This document shows positions 1 through 8,425 of a DNA stretch of 64,000 nucleotides, one piece after another. This stretch comes from Anaerolineae bacterium. Its GTDB lineage: Bacteria; Chloroflexota; Anaerolineae; 4572-78; J111. A program made the position numbers and the translations under genes. The stretch spans positions 108,857 to 172,856 of the forward strand of contig JAKLJP010000014.1 in NCBI GenBank assembly GCA_023151115.1. The letters are read 5' to 3'. The notes beneath the pieces are model-generated. The model saw only the letters and a program-made list of their open reading frames with translations, was not told the origin of the DNA and made no database searches. The stretch's first letter is position 1; each line of letters starts with the position of its first letter.

Positions 1-219
1 GCCCTGAATCTGGCCCGTTGCGGTATCGGCCAACAAAATAACCCACTCTTTTTCGACCAAATCCGTTTCAAAGTGAGGCCGGGTGACGTTGACAAAGTAA
101 TTGGCCAGGAGGCCATACATCTCATTACGTTCAGCCAGGGTCAATTCCTGCGGCCGCTGCACCCGTCCGATTAAGCGACCAGAACTAGTGGCGTGTGCTG
201 CTATCTCAGGATTTGTCAT
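1..219 (-). CDS. GNAT-like acyltransferase, N-terminal fragment cut by window edge
   Basis: Reading the minus strand from the ATG at 219 gives 73 codons open to the window edge, so the gene continues outside. The peptide starts MTNPEIAAHATSS and contains LTLAERNEMYGLLANYF and a strand-like WVILLADTATGQIQG. This order (helix, then a beta strand reporting a 'quality' residue pattern) resembles the first part of a GNAT-type acyltransferase. The assignment is tentative because the acetyl-CoA loop lies beyond the edge. It lies 50 bp downstream of another GNAT-like gene on the same strand and appears to be the distal member of the minus-strand operon that begins near 4979. Confidence 0.6.
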   Translation of the reverse strand, partial: MTNPEIAAHATSSGRLIGRVQRPQELTLAERNEMYGLLANYFVNVTRPHFETDLVEKEWVILLADTATGQIQG

Positions 220-269
220 CAAATTTACTCAACCCGTCGCGAGCGCCAAAGCTACTGTTGGGATTAAGT

Positions 270-1382
270 TTAGAGGGTCGCAATTTCGACATAAGGAATA
301 CGCTGGTCGAGCTTTTTATGAAAACGCTGGTCATCCGGCCAACAGACCGTGTACAAGCGGCTGTAATAAGGGATATGCGCATAGCTTCGAGCGACATCCA
401 AGAGCGGGTCACGAGTAGACAGGCCGACCATCAAATAGGCGTAACCTCGCCCTACCGCTAAATTATACACATCTCGCAGCAAGATGCCGAAGGCGTCGGG
501 GTTGTTTTGAGCCATACAGATAAAACTGGCATAAGCAAAATGGATCGGCTGGCCGGGCGGCGGCAGCGGCTTTGCCCCGCTGAGGCGCAGCCAGCCATTA
601 TAAAAAGGGCGGAGCCAACGCAGCGAGCCATGATAAGCACGAACTATCGTCTGTTTGTAGCGCAACTGGTCCCACAGCCCCATCACGCCAACAATCTGCC
701 CGTTTTGACGGGCGACCATAAAATCTTCCACTCGAAAATCAAGCGTGGTTGCGCCGGCAAAATCGGCCTCGCCGAAAACGGGAAAAAACTGTTTGGTTGC
801 ACCATACTGGTGGAGGAAGCCGATAATGGCGGGAAGGTCGGCGGGGGAGGCAGGGGTGATATTTGCTCCCTCTTTCAGGGGGAGGGGAATTTTTTGCTTT
901 CTCAAAATAATCGCCAGGGTACACAACCGGTCAACCTCCCGATAAACGGGAAAGTGGCGGCGGGCGTGTTCGACCAGGATGCCTTGCGCCTCGGTATTGC
1001 CCTCGATGATGGTGGTGATGTAACCGGCCACGCGGCCATCGGCGTGGAGTTGATAAAAATAGCGAAAACCACCGGAAACCAGCCAACGCGCCCGAAACCG
1101 CTCGTCCACGCGGAGTTGGCCGATATAGCCAACCTCCTCGATTGCGCCATTGACGAACAAGGGACGGGTGGTACGGGTGGCAACGGCGGCTACCTGGCCA
1201 CTGGGCCGATGCCGGGCGACAAGCACCTGGCAAAAATGGCCCATTGTGGCGCAGCCCAAAAAATAGTTCGGCTCACGTTCGTAAGTAACCGTCACCCGGC
1301 CCGGCACGGGGTTATTTGCCAGCAGCCGCCGGATGGCAGAGTCGTCGGCGGGGGTGGCGAGGTCGAAGGTAAATTCGCTCAC
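270..1382 (-). CDS. GNAT family N-acyltransferase-like protein
   Basis: About 371 residues. The N-terminal half has a GNAT-like pattern: ATPADDSAIRRLL at the start, a strand YIGQLRVDERFRARWLVSGG corresponding to the acyl-CoA binding turn, then GYITTIIEGNTEAQ. The acyl-CoA loop is degenerate compared with the usual Q/R-x-x-G-x-G. The C-terminal half may be a second, diverged GNAT fold; GNAT duplications of this size are known. The start is uncertain. A GTG at 1382 begins the conserved part; a TTG at 1433 would add 17 residues translated from an AATAGTCAATA-type palindromic repeat, so I prefer 1382. Neither start has a clear ribosome binding site. The acyl acceptor is unknown. The B12 radical SAM gene lies just upstream. 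Confidence 0.7.
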   Translation of the reverse strand: MSEFTFDLATPADDSAIRRLLANNPVPGRVTVTYEREPNYFLGCATMGHFCQVLVARHRPSGQVAAVATRTTRPLFVNGAIEEVGYIGQLRVDERFRARWLVSGGFRYFYQLHADGRVAGYITTIIEGNTEAQGILVEHARRHFPVYREVDRLCTLAIILRKQKIPLPLKEGANITPASPADLPAIIGFLHQYGATKQFFPVFGEADFAGATTLDFRVEDFMVARQNGQIVGVMGLWDQLRYKQTIVRAYHGSLRWLRPFYNGWLRLSGAKPLPPPGQPIHFAYASFICMAQNNPDAFGILLRDVYNLAVGRGYAYLMVGLSTRDPLLDVARSYAHIPYYSRLYTVCWPDDQRFHKKLDQRIPYVEIATL

Positions 1383-1387
1383 AATAT

Positions 1388-1465
1388 CTTGGTTAGTATT
1401 GACTATTGAACGTTGATTATTGACTATTATCAACAGTCAACGGTTAACATTCAATAAGTTATTAG
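1388..1465. repeat. Palindromic TTGACTATT-type repeat between genes
   Basis: The 80 bp between the B12 radical SAM gene and the GNAT-like gene contain repeated TTGACTATT and TTGATTATT words facing AACAGTCAACG and AGTCAATT words in the opposite orientation. The transcript could fold into an imperfect hairpin. It is one of many different palindromic linkers in the gaps of this window. Confidence 0.6.
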
Positions 1466-2824
1466 TCAATTCGCTTTCAACAGCTCTCCCTGCCACCCGG
1501 CATCACCCAACGGAAAATGGTCCCGCTGGCTGACCTCAGCCCGGATCATGGCGTTGATCAGGAAAAAGTGACGCAGCATAAAAAAATCGGGGCGATTGAG
1601 CGGGTCGAGGCCGCGCCGGAGGATGTTGGGAACGGAGTAAAAAGCTTTGCGGGCAGCCAGACAACCGGCCTGGAGTTCTGCTGGGGTCATTTGGGCCGGC
1701 TGAAAGGGGATTTTGTTGTAGCTGTAGTCATCGTCGAGCCACCAGGCTTGATACAACAGCCGTTTTTCGGCTTCGAGGCGGTGGTACAGCGGTGTGCCAG
1801 GGAAGGGGGTCAAATGATTGAACGCGCCGATAAAGAAACGATGAGCTTTAGCAAATTCAACCGTTTCGGCAAAAGAGGCCGGGGTGTCCAGATCATAGCC
1901 AAAGATGAAAGTGGCGTAGAGCTTGAGGCCAAAACGGCGCAGATTGGCTAAAGCCTGCTCATAACCCCCTTTCATGGTGTTGAAACCTTTGTCCATGGCC
2001 CGCAGATTTTCGGGGTTGAGGCTTTCAAAGCCGATGAGTAAGCCTTCGCAGCCGCTCTGCACCAGCAACTCCAGAAATTCCTCGTCGTGGGCGGCATTGA
2101 TGCTGGCCTGGCTGACCCAACGCAGTTTGAGCGGGATGAGGGCGCGAAAAAATTCTTTGGCCTGGCGCATATTCGAGGTGATGTTATCGTCCACAAAGAA
2201 AAAGAATTTCTTCTTTTCCCGGCGCATGGACTCCAACTCGGCGATGATGTCGTCAACCGGGCGGCGGTTTTGGGTTTTGTTGAAGACGGTCTGCACGGCG
2301 CAAAAATCACATTTAAAGTGGCAGCCGCGCCCGGCCTCGACCAGGCCGATGGACAGGTAACGCTTACCGCGAAAGATGGTTCGGTCCGGCTTTAAGCCGC
2401 TGAGCGAGGGCCGCTCCGGCTGGCGGTAAATTTTAGCCAATTTACCGTGCCGAAAATCGTCAATCACTTCCGGCCACAAGCCTTCGGCCTCGCCAATGAC
2501 CACTGCTTCGGCGTAATCGGCCACTTCCTCCGGGCAAAGGGTGGCGTGAAAACCGCCCATAATGACCGGCACACCTCGCTGGCGATATTCGCTGGCTATT
2601 TGGTAAGCGCGTTTGGCGGTGTAGGTTTCGACGCTGAGGGCGACCAGATCGGTTGGCTCATTAAAGGGGATAGTCTCCATGCGGTCGTCATAAAATCTAA
2701 CTTCAACATCTTTGGGGGTTAACCCAGCAATCACCGCCGCCGGCAGCGGCTCCATCTGCCATGTGCCGATGTAGGGCTGGCCGGGTCTCCGGCCGATGCA
2801 GGGGTGGATGATGGTGAGTCTCAC
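1466..2824 (-). CDS. B12-binding domain radical SAM protein
   Basis: 452 residues. The N-terminal part (about 1-140) looks like a cobalamin-binding Rossmann domain: MRLTIIHPCIGRRPGQPYIG, VRFYDDRMETIPF, then IMGGFHATLCPEEVADYAEAVVIGEAE. The radical SAM core follows with the CX3CX2C cluster motif in GRGCHFKCDFCAV near residues 168-175, binding the [4Fe-4S] cluster that cleaves S-adenosylmethionine. Later segments FVDDNITSN, GCEGLLIGFESL and FGYDLDTPASF are typical of the family. Members often methylate unactivated carbons or remodel lipids and natural products; the substrate here is not known. It sits 27 bp downstream of a fatty acid hydroxylase-like gene, which makes a lipid substrate plausible. 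It starts with ATG at 2824 and overlaps nothing. Confidence 0.9.
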   Translation of the reverse strand: MRLTIIHPCIGRRPGQPYIGTWQMEPLPAAVIAGLTPKDVEVRFYDDRMETIPFNEPTDLVALSVETYTAKRAYQIASEYRQRGVPVIMGGFHATLCPEEVADYAEAVVIGEAEGLWPEVIDDFRHGKLAKIYRQPERPSLSGLKPDRTIFRGKRYLSIGLVEAGRGCHFKCDFCAVQTVFNKTQNRRPVDDIIAELESMRREKKKFFFFVDDNITSNMRQAKEFFRALIPLKLRWVSQASINAAHDEEFLELLVQSGCEGLLIGFESLNPENLRAMDKGFNTMKGGYEQALANLRRFGLKLYATFIFGYDLDTPASFAETVEFAKAHRFFIGAFNHLTPFPGTPLYHRLEAEKRLLYQAWWLDDDYSYNKIPFQPAQMTPAELQAGCLAARKAFYSVPNILRRGLDPLNRPDFFMLRHFFLINAMIRAEVSQRDHFPLGDAGWQGELLKAN

Positions 2825-2837
2825 AGGCGAGTCTCCA

Positions 2838-2893
2838 AAAGAGGGCTGAGGCTAAGGCTGAGGCTGAGATAACTTAGCCTCAGCCTCAATATT
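2838..2893. repeat. GGCTGAGGCTAAG palindromic repeat, copy 1
   Basis: Repeated AGGCTGAGGCTAAGG words face TTAGCCTCAGCCTCA a few bases later, giving a long stem. It lies in the short gap between the hydroxylase-like and B12 radical SAM genes and includes the last codons of the hydroxylase. Further copies lie near 35808-35862 and 53824-53880. Confidence 0.75.
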
Positions 2894-3775
2894 ACAATAT
2901 CGTTCCACCTGAAATCGCTCTCGCATCCACTCCGGCATTTTGAGGTGGCCCAGGGTGATGGTTCCCAGGAAATCCTGATCGTAGCCCAGGCCGAGGACGT
3001 GGCCTTGATTTTCGGCCAGGGTGGGGTCGAGGTAGGTGCCGAAGACGCGATCCCACAGAACTGTGAAATTACCGTAATTGCCGTTAAGGTCAACGGTATG
3101 GTGGAGCAGATGTTCCTGTGGGGTGGTCAGGGCCAGCCATTTCATGGCGTGGTGAAGCCACCAGAAACGGCGCAAGAAAGAAGAATGGCTGGTGACCAGT
3201 AGAAAGGTATGGGCTAATAACAAGATTTTGAGCGGGGTTAAGTCCCACAGGGGCAGGCCGAAGAGCAGCAGCAGTCCGTAAGCCGAGACGACGGTGGCAA
3301 AGGTGGCCGGAAAAGAAGTCACGACGACAAAGGGTCGCACAGCCAGGCCGGGCATGGCCACAAAAATCTGGTTGGGCAGATGGTGGTATTCGTGAGACCA
3401 CCAGAAGGGGCGGCTGTGGCTGAACCAGCGATGAATGGCGTAATCCCACAAACCAGACAGATAAAAGGTGAGCACACTGACGATAATTAACCAGTCACCG
3501 CTAATGGGTTGTGAATTGATCGGCCAGCCCAGCCAGCGGCTAAATTGCTCTCGCAAAACGATCAGCAGCGTTTCGGCGGAGGGAACGAGGGCCAGGCCGC
3601 CAAATTGCAGCCCGGCATACACCACCAGCACTGCCAGCAGAAAAAGCAGGGTTTCGGTCTTAGGCGACTCGCCGTCGTAGCGGTCGTAACGAGTCAGATG
3701 GCGGTCCAGCAGATCAAGCGCCACAAAAACAACAGGGATACCCAATAAAAGAGTCAAAAAAAGCTGGTTGCTCAT
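2852..3775 (-). CDS. Fatty acid hydroxylase / sterol desaturase family membrane protein
   Basis: 307 residues with several membrane helices (for example residues 5-22 and 40-60). The histidine clusters that bind a di-iron centre in this superfamily are visible: HRWFSH, then HEYHH, then HHAMKW, and HLLHH followed by NGNYGNF and FGTYLDP. Members use O2 to hydroxylate or desaturate acyl chains, sterols or related lipids at the membrane face. The start ATG overlaps the stop of the upstream gene (ATGA), indicating translational coupling. The C-terminal residues come from the GGCTGAGG repeat, so the natural end may have been altered by repeat insertion. The substrate is unknown; sterols are less likely than acyl lipids in this kind of bacterium. 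Confidence 0.85.
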   Translation of the reverse strand: MSNQLFLTLLLGIPVVFVALDLLDRHLTRYDRYDGESPKTETLLFLLAVLVVYAGLQFGGLALVPSAETLLIVLREQFSRWLGWPINSQPISGDWLIIVSVLTFYLSGLWDYAIHRWFSHSRPFWWSHEYHHLPNQIFVAMPGLAVRPFVVVTSFPATFATVVSAYGLLLLFGLPLWDLTPLKILLLAHTFLLVTSHSSFLRRFWWLHHAMKWLALTTPQEHLLHHTVDLNGNYGNFTVLWDRVFGTYLDPTLAENQGHVLGLGYDQDFLGTITLGHLKMPEWMRERFQVERYCNIEAEAKLSQPQP

Positions 3776-4227
3776 GCAACGGTTCTCGTCTGAGGTTGGC
3801 GGGGCCGGTCGGCAAAATAAAGCAGTACTACCAACAGCACCCCTGATAAAAAGACAAAAATCAGGCCTGTCATCATTGAACTGGCCGGAATGGCAAAGGC
3901 GTTTTGAATTTCCTGCCAGAAGATGAGCCGCTGCGAACTACGGATGAGCCACAACAGGGCAAATCCATAAACCAGCAGCTTGTTGCGCAACGGGTCGCGG
4001 GCGGCAATGGCGGCCATGACCCCCAATACAAACATAAAGGCCCCCAACGGTTTCAAAATGTAGACAAATTGGGGCTGGCTCCAATCTACCTGGGCGTTGT
4101 ATAACCCGGCCCCCACCCACTCTTTCAACCCCAGCTCCAGATTGAGGCTGAGGCCCACCAGAATGTGGAAAGCACAGGTGATCCAGAGTGCTGCTTTGAG
4201 GAGCGTTAAAGCGGTGTTACTTTTCAT
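3772..4227 (-). CDS. Small four-helix membrane protein, function unknown
   Basis: 151 residues, mostly hydrophobic. Segments around residues 8-28, 50-72, 80-98 and 118-142 look like four membrane helices, and the tail RPRQPQTRTVA is basic. I do not recognise a family with certainty. Both ends are coupled by four-base ATGA overlaps: its start overlaps the stop of the gene upstream and its stop overlaps the start of the hydroxylase gene. That arrangement argues that the three proteins are made together and may act in one membrane complex or pathway. Confidence 0.75.
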   Translation of the reverse strand: MKSNTALTLLKAALWITCAFHILVGLSLNLELGLKEWVGAGLYNAQVDWSQPQFVYILKPLGAFMFVLGVMAAIAARDPLRNKLLVYGFALLWLIRSSQRLIFWQEIQNAFAIPASSMMTGLIFVFLSGVLLVVLLYFADRPRQPQTRTVA

Positions 4228-4961
4228 GGGTCCCTCCTTTTCATAAAACGTAAAGCATAAAACGTAAGGACTTTAAATTGATCTGGCTTTTGTTCATTGC
4301 AGGTTACGGCATATGATTTCAAACCCGGCTCGCCATTTTTCAGGTAAGAATACCCGACAAATATTAAAATAGGCATCACTAATCCTACTAAATTAGTTGT
4401 GACCAACAGCCAGGCATAGTAGTCCCAATAGCCTAACTCCAGCAAGAAATACTGGCTGAGACGAAGCAGAACGCCATAACAAAAACCAAAGCTGCCAAAC
4501 AGCACCGGCGCGTAATCGGCGGCGATGGCTTCCGGCCCCCGATTTTCGGCATAGGGCCGATTGTAAACTATGATAAAGCCGGCTTTGATGGCTGCCAAAT
4601 CGTACAACCAATTCCAAAACGCCAGCACCGACCCCAAGACAAAACCGGCTCGAATAAATTCCAGCAGAGTGAAGCTGGCGGGCAGCGCTCCCAGGCATAA
4701 TAAAGCTATCAGGCTGGTAGCTGAGCCAAACACAAAGCCGTGGTGCGGGCGAAACTTGCCCAGCCGCAGCCGGGTGTTGAACTCCCACAACCTCAGCCAG
4801 TTTGTGCCCAGCGCGGGAATGACATAGGCAAAGGCGATGGGGCTTGAGAGCATCAACCAGACCAGGGCGTGCTGCCCGTCGAGCTGACGCAGCCAGAGGA
4901 AGTAACTGAGGGGAAGCAGGAGGAGCGGGGCCAGGTATTGGTAAAGATTAAAGAAGCGCAT
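4224..4961 (-). CDS. Multi-pass membrane protein, first gene of the left operon
   Basis: About 245 residues with some six or seven predicted membrane helices (for example YLAPLLLLPLSYFLW, SLIALLCLGALPASF, YAWLLVTTNLVGLVM). No family recognised. I favour the ATG at 4961 because GAGG lies six bases upstream; an in-frame ATG at 4979 would add six residues but has no ribosome binding site. The last codons run through an AAAACGTAAAGCATAAAACGTAAGG tract that looks like one of the local repeats, so the C-terminus (FYALRFMKRRDP) may be repeat-derived. The stop overlaps the start of the next gene by four bases. Confidence 0.7.
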   Translation of the reverse strand: MRFFNLYQYLAPLLLLPLSYFLWLRQLDGQHALVWLMLSSPIAFAYVIPALGTNWLRLWEFNTRLRLGKFRPHHGFVFGSATSLIALLCLGALPASFTLLEFIRAGFVLGSVLAFWNWLYDLAAIKAGFIIVYNRPYAENRGPEAIAADYAPVLFGSFGFCYGVLLRLSQYFLLELGYWDYYAWLLVTTNLVGLVMPILIFVGYSYLKNGEPGLKSYAVTCNEQKPDQFKVLTFYALRFMKRRDP

Positions 4962-4979
4962 CAATGGCCTCACTGGCAT

Positions 4980-5220
4980 TGTTCAAGTGCAGTATCTTGT
5001 CACACCTCGGCGTATCCTGCCGGGCGCGGGTGGGGTCGACACTATACTCTTTCATAACCTTTTTACCCTGTAACAATTTGGCTTACTATAATTTGCTCCG
5101 TGTTGAGTAGTTCGTAAAATGTCATTATCGGAGCAAAACTAGTACGTATTATCGCTGTAAAGACTTTAAGAGAATATATGGACGCCAAACCCTACCGACG
5201 TATGAGGACGGCGCGTCCAA
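4980..5220. other. Intergenic region, probable promoter zone of left operon
   Basis: About 240 bp between the divergent left operon and the IS remnant. It is AT-rich around 5070-5150. No gene or clear terminator was seen. A promoter for the minus-strand operon is expected here, but no convincing pair of hexamers was identified. Confidence 0.4.
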
Positions 5221-5352
5221 ATGATGACCATAGCTGAACAATTAGGCCAACGCACCGAAGTTCGCCAAGTGCTCAACAGTGAGCATTTTGTAGATCAAGC
5301 CCCGCGTCAAGTTTATGCGACGTTGTTAGACGAGCAGCAGTATCTGTCTTGA
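5221..5352 (+). pseudogene. IS3-family type transposase remnant
   Basis: An open stretch from ATG at 5221 to TGA at 5352 encodes 43 residues including NSEHFVDQAPRQVYATLLDE and QQYLS. This matches the segment before the DDE integrase core of IS3-like OrfB proteins, normally followed by a cysteine/isoleucine-rich helix and a TMYRIL motif. Here it stops immediately after the tyrosine-leucine. No catalytic part and no inverted terminal repeats were seen, so it is a decayed fragment. Confidence 0.6.
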
Positions 5353-5385
5353 TACATTCCGATAGCAAAGCCAACAAACCAGATA

Positions 5386-5892
5386 ATGAGCGTTGCAATG
5401 AACAAATCTGATATTTTAACCCTGTTTGATTACAACTATTGGGCCAATGCTCGCGTGCTTAATGCAGCGGCTCAGCTTGGTCAGGACCAGCTTATCGCCC
5501 CGGCCCGGCTCAGCCACGGCAGTATTCGCGGGGCGCTGGTGCATATTCTGGCGGCAGAAGTTATCTGGCGGCGGCGCTGTCAGGAAGGAATCTCGCCCAC
5601 GGCCCTGCTGGACGAAAACGAATTCCCAACGCTGGAATCGCTGCGACAGCACTGGGCCGCAGAAGAAAAGGCTATGCGCCGGTATCTCGACCGGCTGGCG
5701 GATACGACGCTTCATCAGCCGATTGGTTACGCTACCACCAAGGGCACGCCCCAGGAAACGATTTTGTGGTACATTCTGGCCCACGTGGTCAATCATGGCA
5801 CGCAATTCCGGGGGGAGGCTGCCGTCGCTTTGAGCGAGGCGGGCCATTCGCCGGGAGATCTCGATTTTATCGCCTTCATTCGGGGCAGGTAG
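5386..5892 (+). CDS. DinB-like four-helix bundle protein
   Basis: 168 residues. The opening ILTLFDYNYWANARVLNAA, the central HGSIRGALVHILAAEVIW and the late HVVNHGTQFRGE give the three histidine positions that bind a metal ion in DinB/YfiT-like proteins. This superfamily includes thiol-dependent transferases (bacillithiol or mycothiol dependent) and many proteins of unknown role. Length is normal for the family. A second ATG at 5398 (MNKSDILTLF) fits the usual family start at least as well. The following gene begins eight bases after the stop and may be co-transcribed. The actual reaction cannot be told from sequence. Confidence 0.85.
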   Translation: MSVAMNKSDILTLFDYNYWANARVLNAAAQLGQDQLIAPARLSHGSIRGALVHILAAEVIWRRRCQEGISPTALLDENEFPTLESLRQHWAAEEKAMRRYLDRLADTTLHQPIGYATTKGTPQETILWYILAHVVNHGTQFRGEAAVALSEAGHSPGDLDFIAFIRGR

Positions 5893-5899
5893 TTGTGAG

Positions 5900-6691
5900 T
5901 TGAAAATCAGCCTGAACAACTTTTCCGCCCAAACCCCGCTGTCAACTCCCTGGTACACCTTCATCAAAGGCAGCGGCTCGCTCCAATTTACCGGCGACAC
6001 CCTCCGCCTGGTCACCACCGATACCTTTGCCACCCAATACACCGACGCCCAGATTGATGATTATCAAACTCTGGCTCGGCGCAACTTCTTGTGGCGGCCG
6101 CCCGTGCAGATGACGGTGCGAGCGCGGTTTTCGCATCCGACAGGAGCGTTAAAAGGCACGGCCGGCTTTGGCTTTTGGAATGACCCCTTTATGATGACCG
6201 GCTGGCGCTGGCCGGCTTTGCCTCGCGTCATCTGGTTTTTTTACAGCTCCCCGCCTTCTAATATGAAGCTCGATCTGCATACACCGGGCCACGGTTGGAA
6301 AGCCGCCACCCTCGACGCCGGCCGCTGGCCCTTTTTCGCCCTCCTGCCAAGCGCACCCCTGGCTGTGCCGCTGATGAATATCGGCCCGTTGTATCGCACC
6401 TTCTGGCCCATCGGTCAAAAAGCTATCCGCGTTAGCGAAGCAGTTGTACCAGTGGAGATGACCGAATGGCACACTTATCACCTCGACTGGCAGAAAAAAA
6501 GCGCCCTTTTTGAGGTGGATGGCCAAACCGTGCTGGTCTGCGTCACCCCGCCGCGGGGACCGCTGGGTTTTGTGCTGTGGCTGGATAATCAGTTTATGGT
6601 AGCGACGCCGTGGGGGCGTTTTAACTACGGGCTGCTGGATGGGCCGGGGGAACAGTGGTTGGAGATTAGCCAATTGGAGATTGGGGATTAG
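5900..6691 (+). CDS. Concanavalin-like (GH16-like) beta-sandwich protein
   Basis: 263 residues with no signal peptide. The segment EWHTYHLDWQKKSALFEVDG followed by PRGPLGFVLWLDNQ is the typical last third of a concanavalin A-like jelly roll as in GH16 enzymes and lectins, and TAGFGFWNDPF is a typical middle strand. I do not see the GH16 catalytic E-x-D-x-x-E motif, so enzymatic activity is doubtful and carbohydrate binding more likely. The apparent start is a TTG at 5900, eight bases after the DinB-like stop. The final codons LEIGD merge into a 14-bp tandem repeat. Confidence 0.65.
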   Translation: MKISLNNFSAQTPLSTPWYTFIKGSGSLQFTGDTLRLVTTDTFATQYTDAQIDDYQTLARRNFLWRPPVQMTVRARFSHPTGALKGTAGFGFWNDPFMMTGWRWPALPRVIWFFYSSPPSNMKLDLHTPGHGWKAATLDAGRWPFFALLPSAPLAVPLMNIGPLYRTFWPIGQKAIRVSEAVVPVEMTEWHTYHLDWQKKSALFEVDGQTVLVCVTPPRGPLGFVLWLDNQFMVATPWGRFNYGLLDGPGEQWLEISQLEIGD

Positions 6692-6722
6692 AGATTGGAG
6701 ATTAGAGATTGGAGATTAAGCC
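6668..6722. repeat. Tandem GGAGATTAGAGATT repeat
   Basis: A unit close to GGAGATTAGAGATT is repeated about three times across the stop codon of the beta-sandwich gene and the gap to the converging phosphatase gene. It is a short tandem array, with the first copy inside the coding end. Confidence 0.7.
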
Positions 6723-6792
6723 GTTCCAGGATTTAAATTACGTCTTGCGTGTTATGTGTTCCGTTGCGGCTACGCAAGACGCAACACGTGTG

Positions 6793-8001
6793 TTATTTCA
6801 CCTTCATTGTTACCAGGGTAACATCATCCTGGAGCGGGTAGCCGGCGGCCCAGTCATCACCGACTGCCATCACTTGCTCCAAAATCTGTTCGGCGCTTAA
6901 GCGGGTCACATCAAACTGGTGGAGGGCGCTCTTGAGCTGTTTAAAGCCGAGCAATTCACGCTTGCTATTAAAAGTCTCCGGCAAACCGTCGGACATCAAA
7001 AGCATAGTATCAGGGGGATTTAAGGTAAACTCGGTCAGGGTGTAACTGGCCTCTTCCATCACGCCGAGAGGCAGGCCGGAAATCAGCACTTCTTCGGCAA
7101 TGCCGCCGGGGCGCAGTACATAAATAGGCGGAATGCCGCCGCCGCTGGCTCGCACAGTGAGGTTGCCATTGGACGAGGGCACAAGCTCCAAAACCATAAG
7201 CGACATGTTAAGTTGCCGGCCCAGGTCAATCCGAGTGAGCACCCGGTTGATTTTTTTGATCAGATCGGTCAGTTCGGCTTCTTCCGTAGCCATAAGAGAG
7301 GCTTTGGTCATGGCAACCATCAAGCCGGAGCCGACGCCATGACCGGTGGCATCGCCGATAGCGACAAAAAGTTTGCCATTGGGCTGGGGAAAAAAATCGT
7401 AGTAATCACCGCCCACCTCAGAGGCGGTTTTTTGCTGGGCGGCAATATCCAGGTAAGGAATGGCGGGCGGCGCTGCCGGCAGCATCGAAAGCTGAATCTG
7501 GCGGGCTTGTTCCAGCTCATCCGATTTACGCCTATTCTCCAGGTCGAGCTGGTGGGTGTAGGCCACCTGCTGATCGCGCAGCCGCTTTTTTTCTAATGAA
7601 GCATTGATCCGGGCTTTTAACAAAATCGGGTTAAACGGTTTAGGCAGGTAATCGTCGGCCCCTAATTCAATACAACGGACGACACTCTCGATTTCGTCCA
7701 CGGCGGTAATCATAATCACCGGGATATGCCGCAGCGAAGGGTCGGTTTTGATATACTCCAGCACTTCATAGCCGTTCATCTCCGGCATCATAATGTCAAG
7801 CAGCACCAGATCAAACTTATGAGCTTCGATCATATCCAGCGCTTCGCGGCCATTGGTAGCCATTTCAACCTGATGACCCTGCCGTAATAAACGGCGCGAC
7901 AGCATATCACGGTTCATTTCGTTGTCGTCAACCACCAGCAGCAAACCGCCCGGTGACGTTTCTGTAGTTGCTGATGAGTCAGGAGCTACCTGTTCGATCA
8001 C
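6793..8001 (-). CDS. Receiver-PP2C (SpoIIE-type) protein phosphatase
   Basis: 402 residues. Residues 20-135 form a receiver domain with acidic pair D25/D26, phospho-acceptor D69 in LVLLDIMMP and the late lysine in YLPKPFNP. A coiled linker (about 140-175) leads to a SpoIIE/RsbU-type PP2C phosphatase with metal-binding aspartates in GGDYYDFF, GDATGHG, MSDGL and QDDVTLV. Such proteins dephosphorylate Ser/Thr-phosphorylated anti-anti-sigma factors when their receiver is phosphorylated. The GTG start overlaps the TGA of the preceding receiver gene (GTGA), so the two are translationally coupled. It is the last gene of the minus-strand signalling island and its likely output. No STAS or anti-sigma partner lies in the window. 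Confidence 0.92.
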   Translation of the reverse strand: MIEQVAPDSSATTETSPGGLLLVVDDNEMNRDMLSRRLLRQGHQVEMATNGREALDMIEAHKFDLVLLDIMMPEMNGYEVLEYIKTDPSLRHIPVIMITAVDEIESVVRCIELGADDYLPKPFNPILLKARINASLEKKRLRDQQVAYTHQLDLENRRKSDELEQARQIQLSMLPAAPPAIPYLDIAAQQKTASEVGGDYYDFFPQPNGKLFVAIGDATGHGVGSGLMVAMTKASLMATEEAELTDLIKKINRVLTRIDLGRQLNMSLMVLELVPSSNGNLTVRASGGGIPPIYVLRPGGIAEEVLISGLPLGVMEEASYTLTEFTLNPPDTMLLMSDGLPETFNSKRELLGFKQLKSALHQFDVTRLSAEQILEQVMAVGDDWAAGYPLQDDVTLVTMKVK

Positions 8002-8396
8002 GGCTGAAAACTTTCTTTGTAACTGCCGGGGTTTCCATTCAAAAACGCTTCGATTTTGCTCAGGAGGCGTTGAAACTCGACCGGTTTTGTCTCATATTCA
8101 TCACAGCCGGCCTCGATTGCTTTTTCCCGATCGCCGGCCATAGCGTGGGCGGTAAGAGCAATAATGGGGATATGCTGGGTAGCGACCTCATCTTTGAGCT
8201 GACGAGTCGCTTCCCAACCATCCAACACCGGCAAACTCATATCCATCAGGATCAAATCAGGGGCTTGCTGCCGGGCAGCGTTGACTCCTTCGGCGCCGTC
8301 AACGGCAATAATCACCTCGTAACCTTTGCGGGCCAGGCGCCGGGATAACATATCCCGATTTGTTTCATTATCTTCGACAAGCAATATTTTTACCAT
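7998..8396 (-). CDS. Single-domain response regulator (CheY-like)
   Basis: 132 residues, a lone receiver domain. The acidic residues E8/D9, the phospho-acceptor D52 in LILMDMSLP, the threonine in ALTAHAM and the lysine in YETKPVEF are all present, so phosphotransfer should work. There is no output domain, so it most likely shuttles phosphate between the histidine kinases upstream and another protein, or acts by direct binding. It is 29 bp downstream of the GAF-PAS kinase gene and overlaps the receiver-phosphatase gene by four bases. Confidence 0.92.
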   Translation of the reverse strand: MVKILLVEDNETNRDMLSRRLARKGYEVIIAVDGAEGVNAARQQAPDLILMDMSLPVLDGWEATRQLKDEVATQHIPIIALTAHAMAGDREKAIEAGCDEYETKPVEFQRLLSKIEAFLNGNPGSYKESFQP

Positions 8397-8425
8397 TGTT
8401 TAACGCCCATTGGCCGGTCTCTGGT

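Noticed and set aside
507..1409. Long plus-strand open frame opposite the GNAT-like gene
   Set aside because: It is antisense to a gene with clear family motifs and has no recognisable domain or ribosome binding site; a codon-bias shadow.
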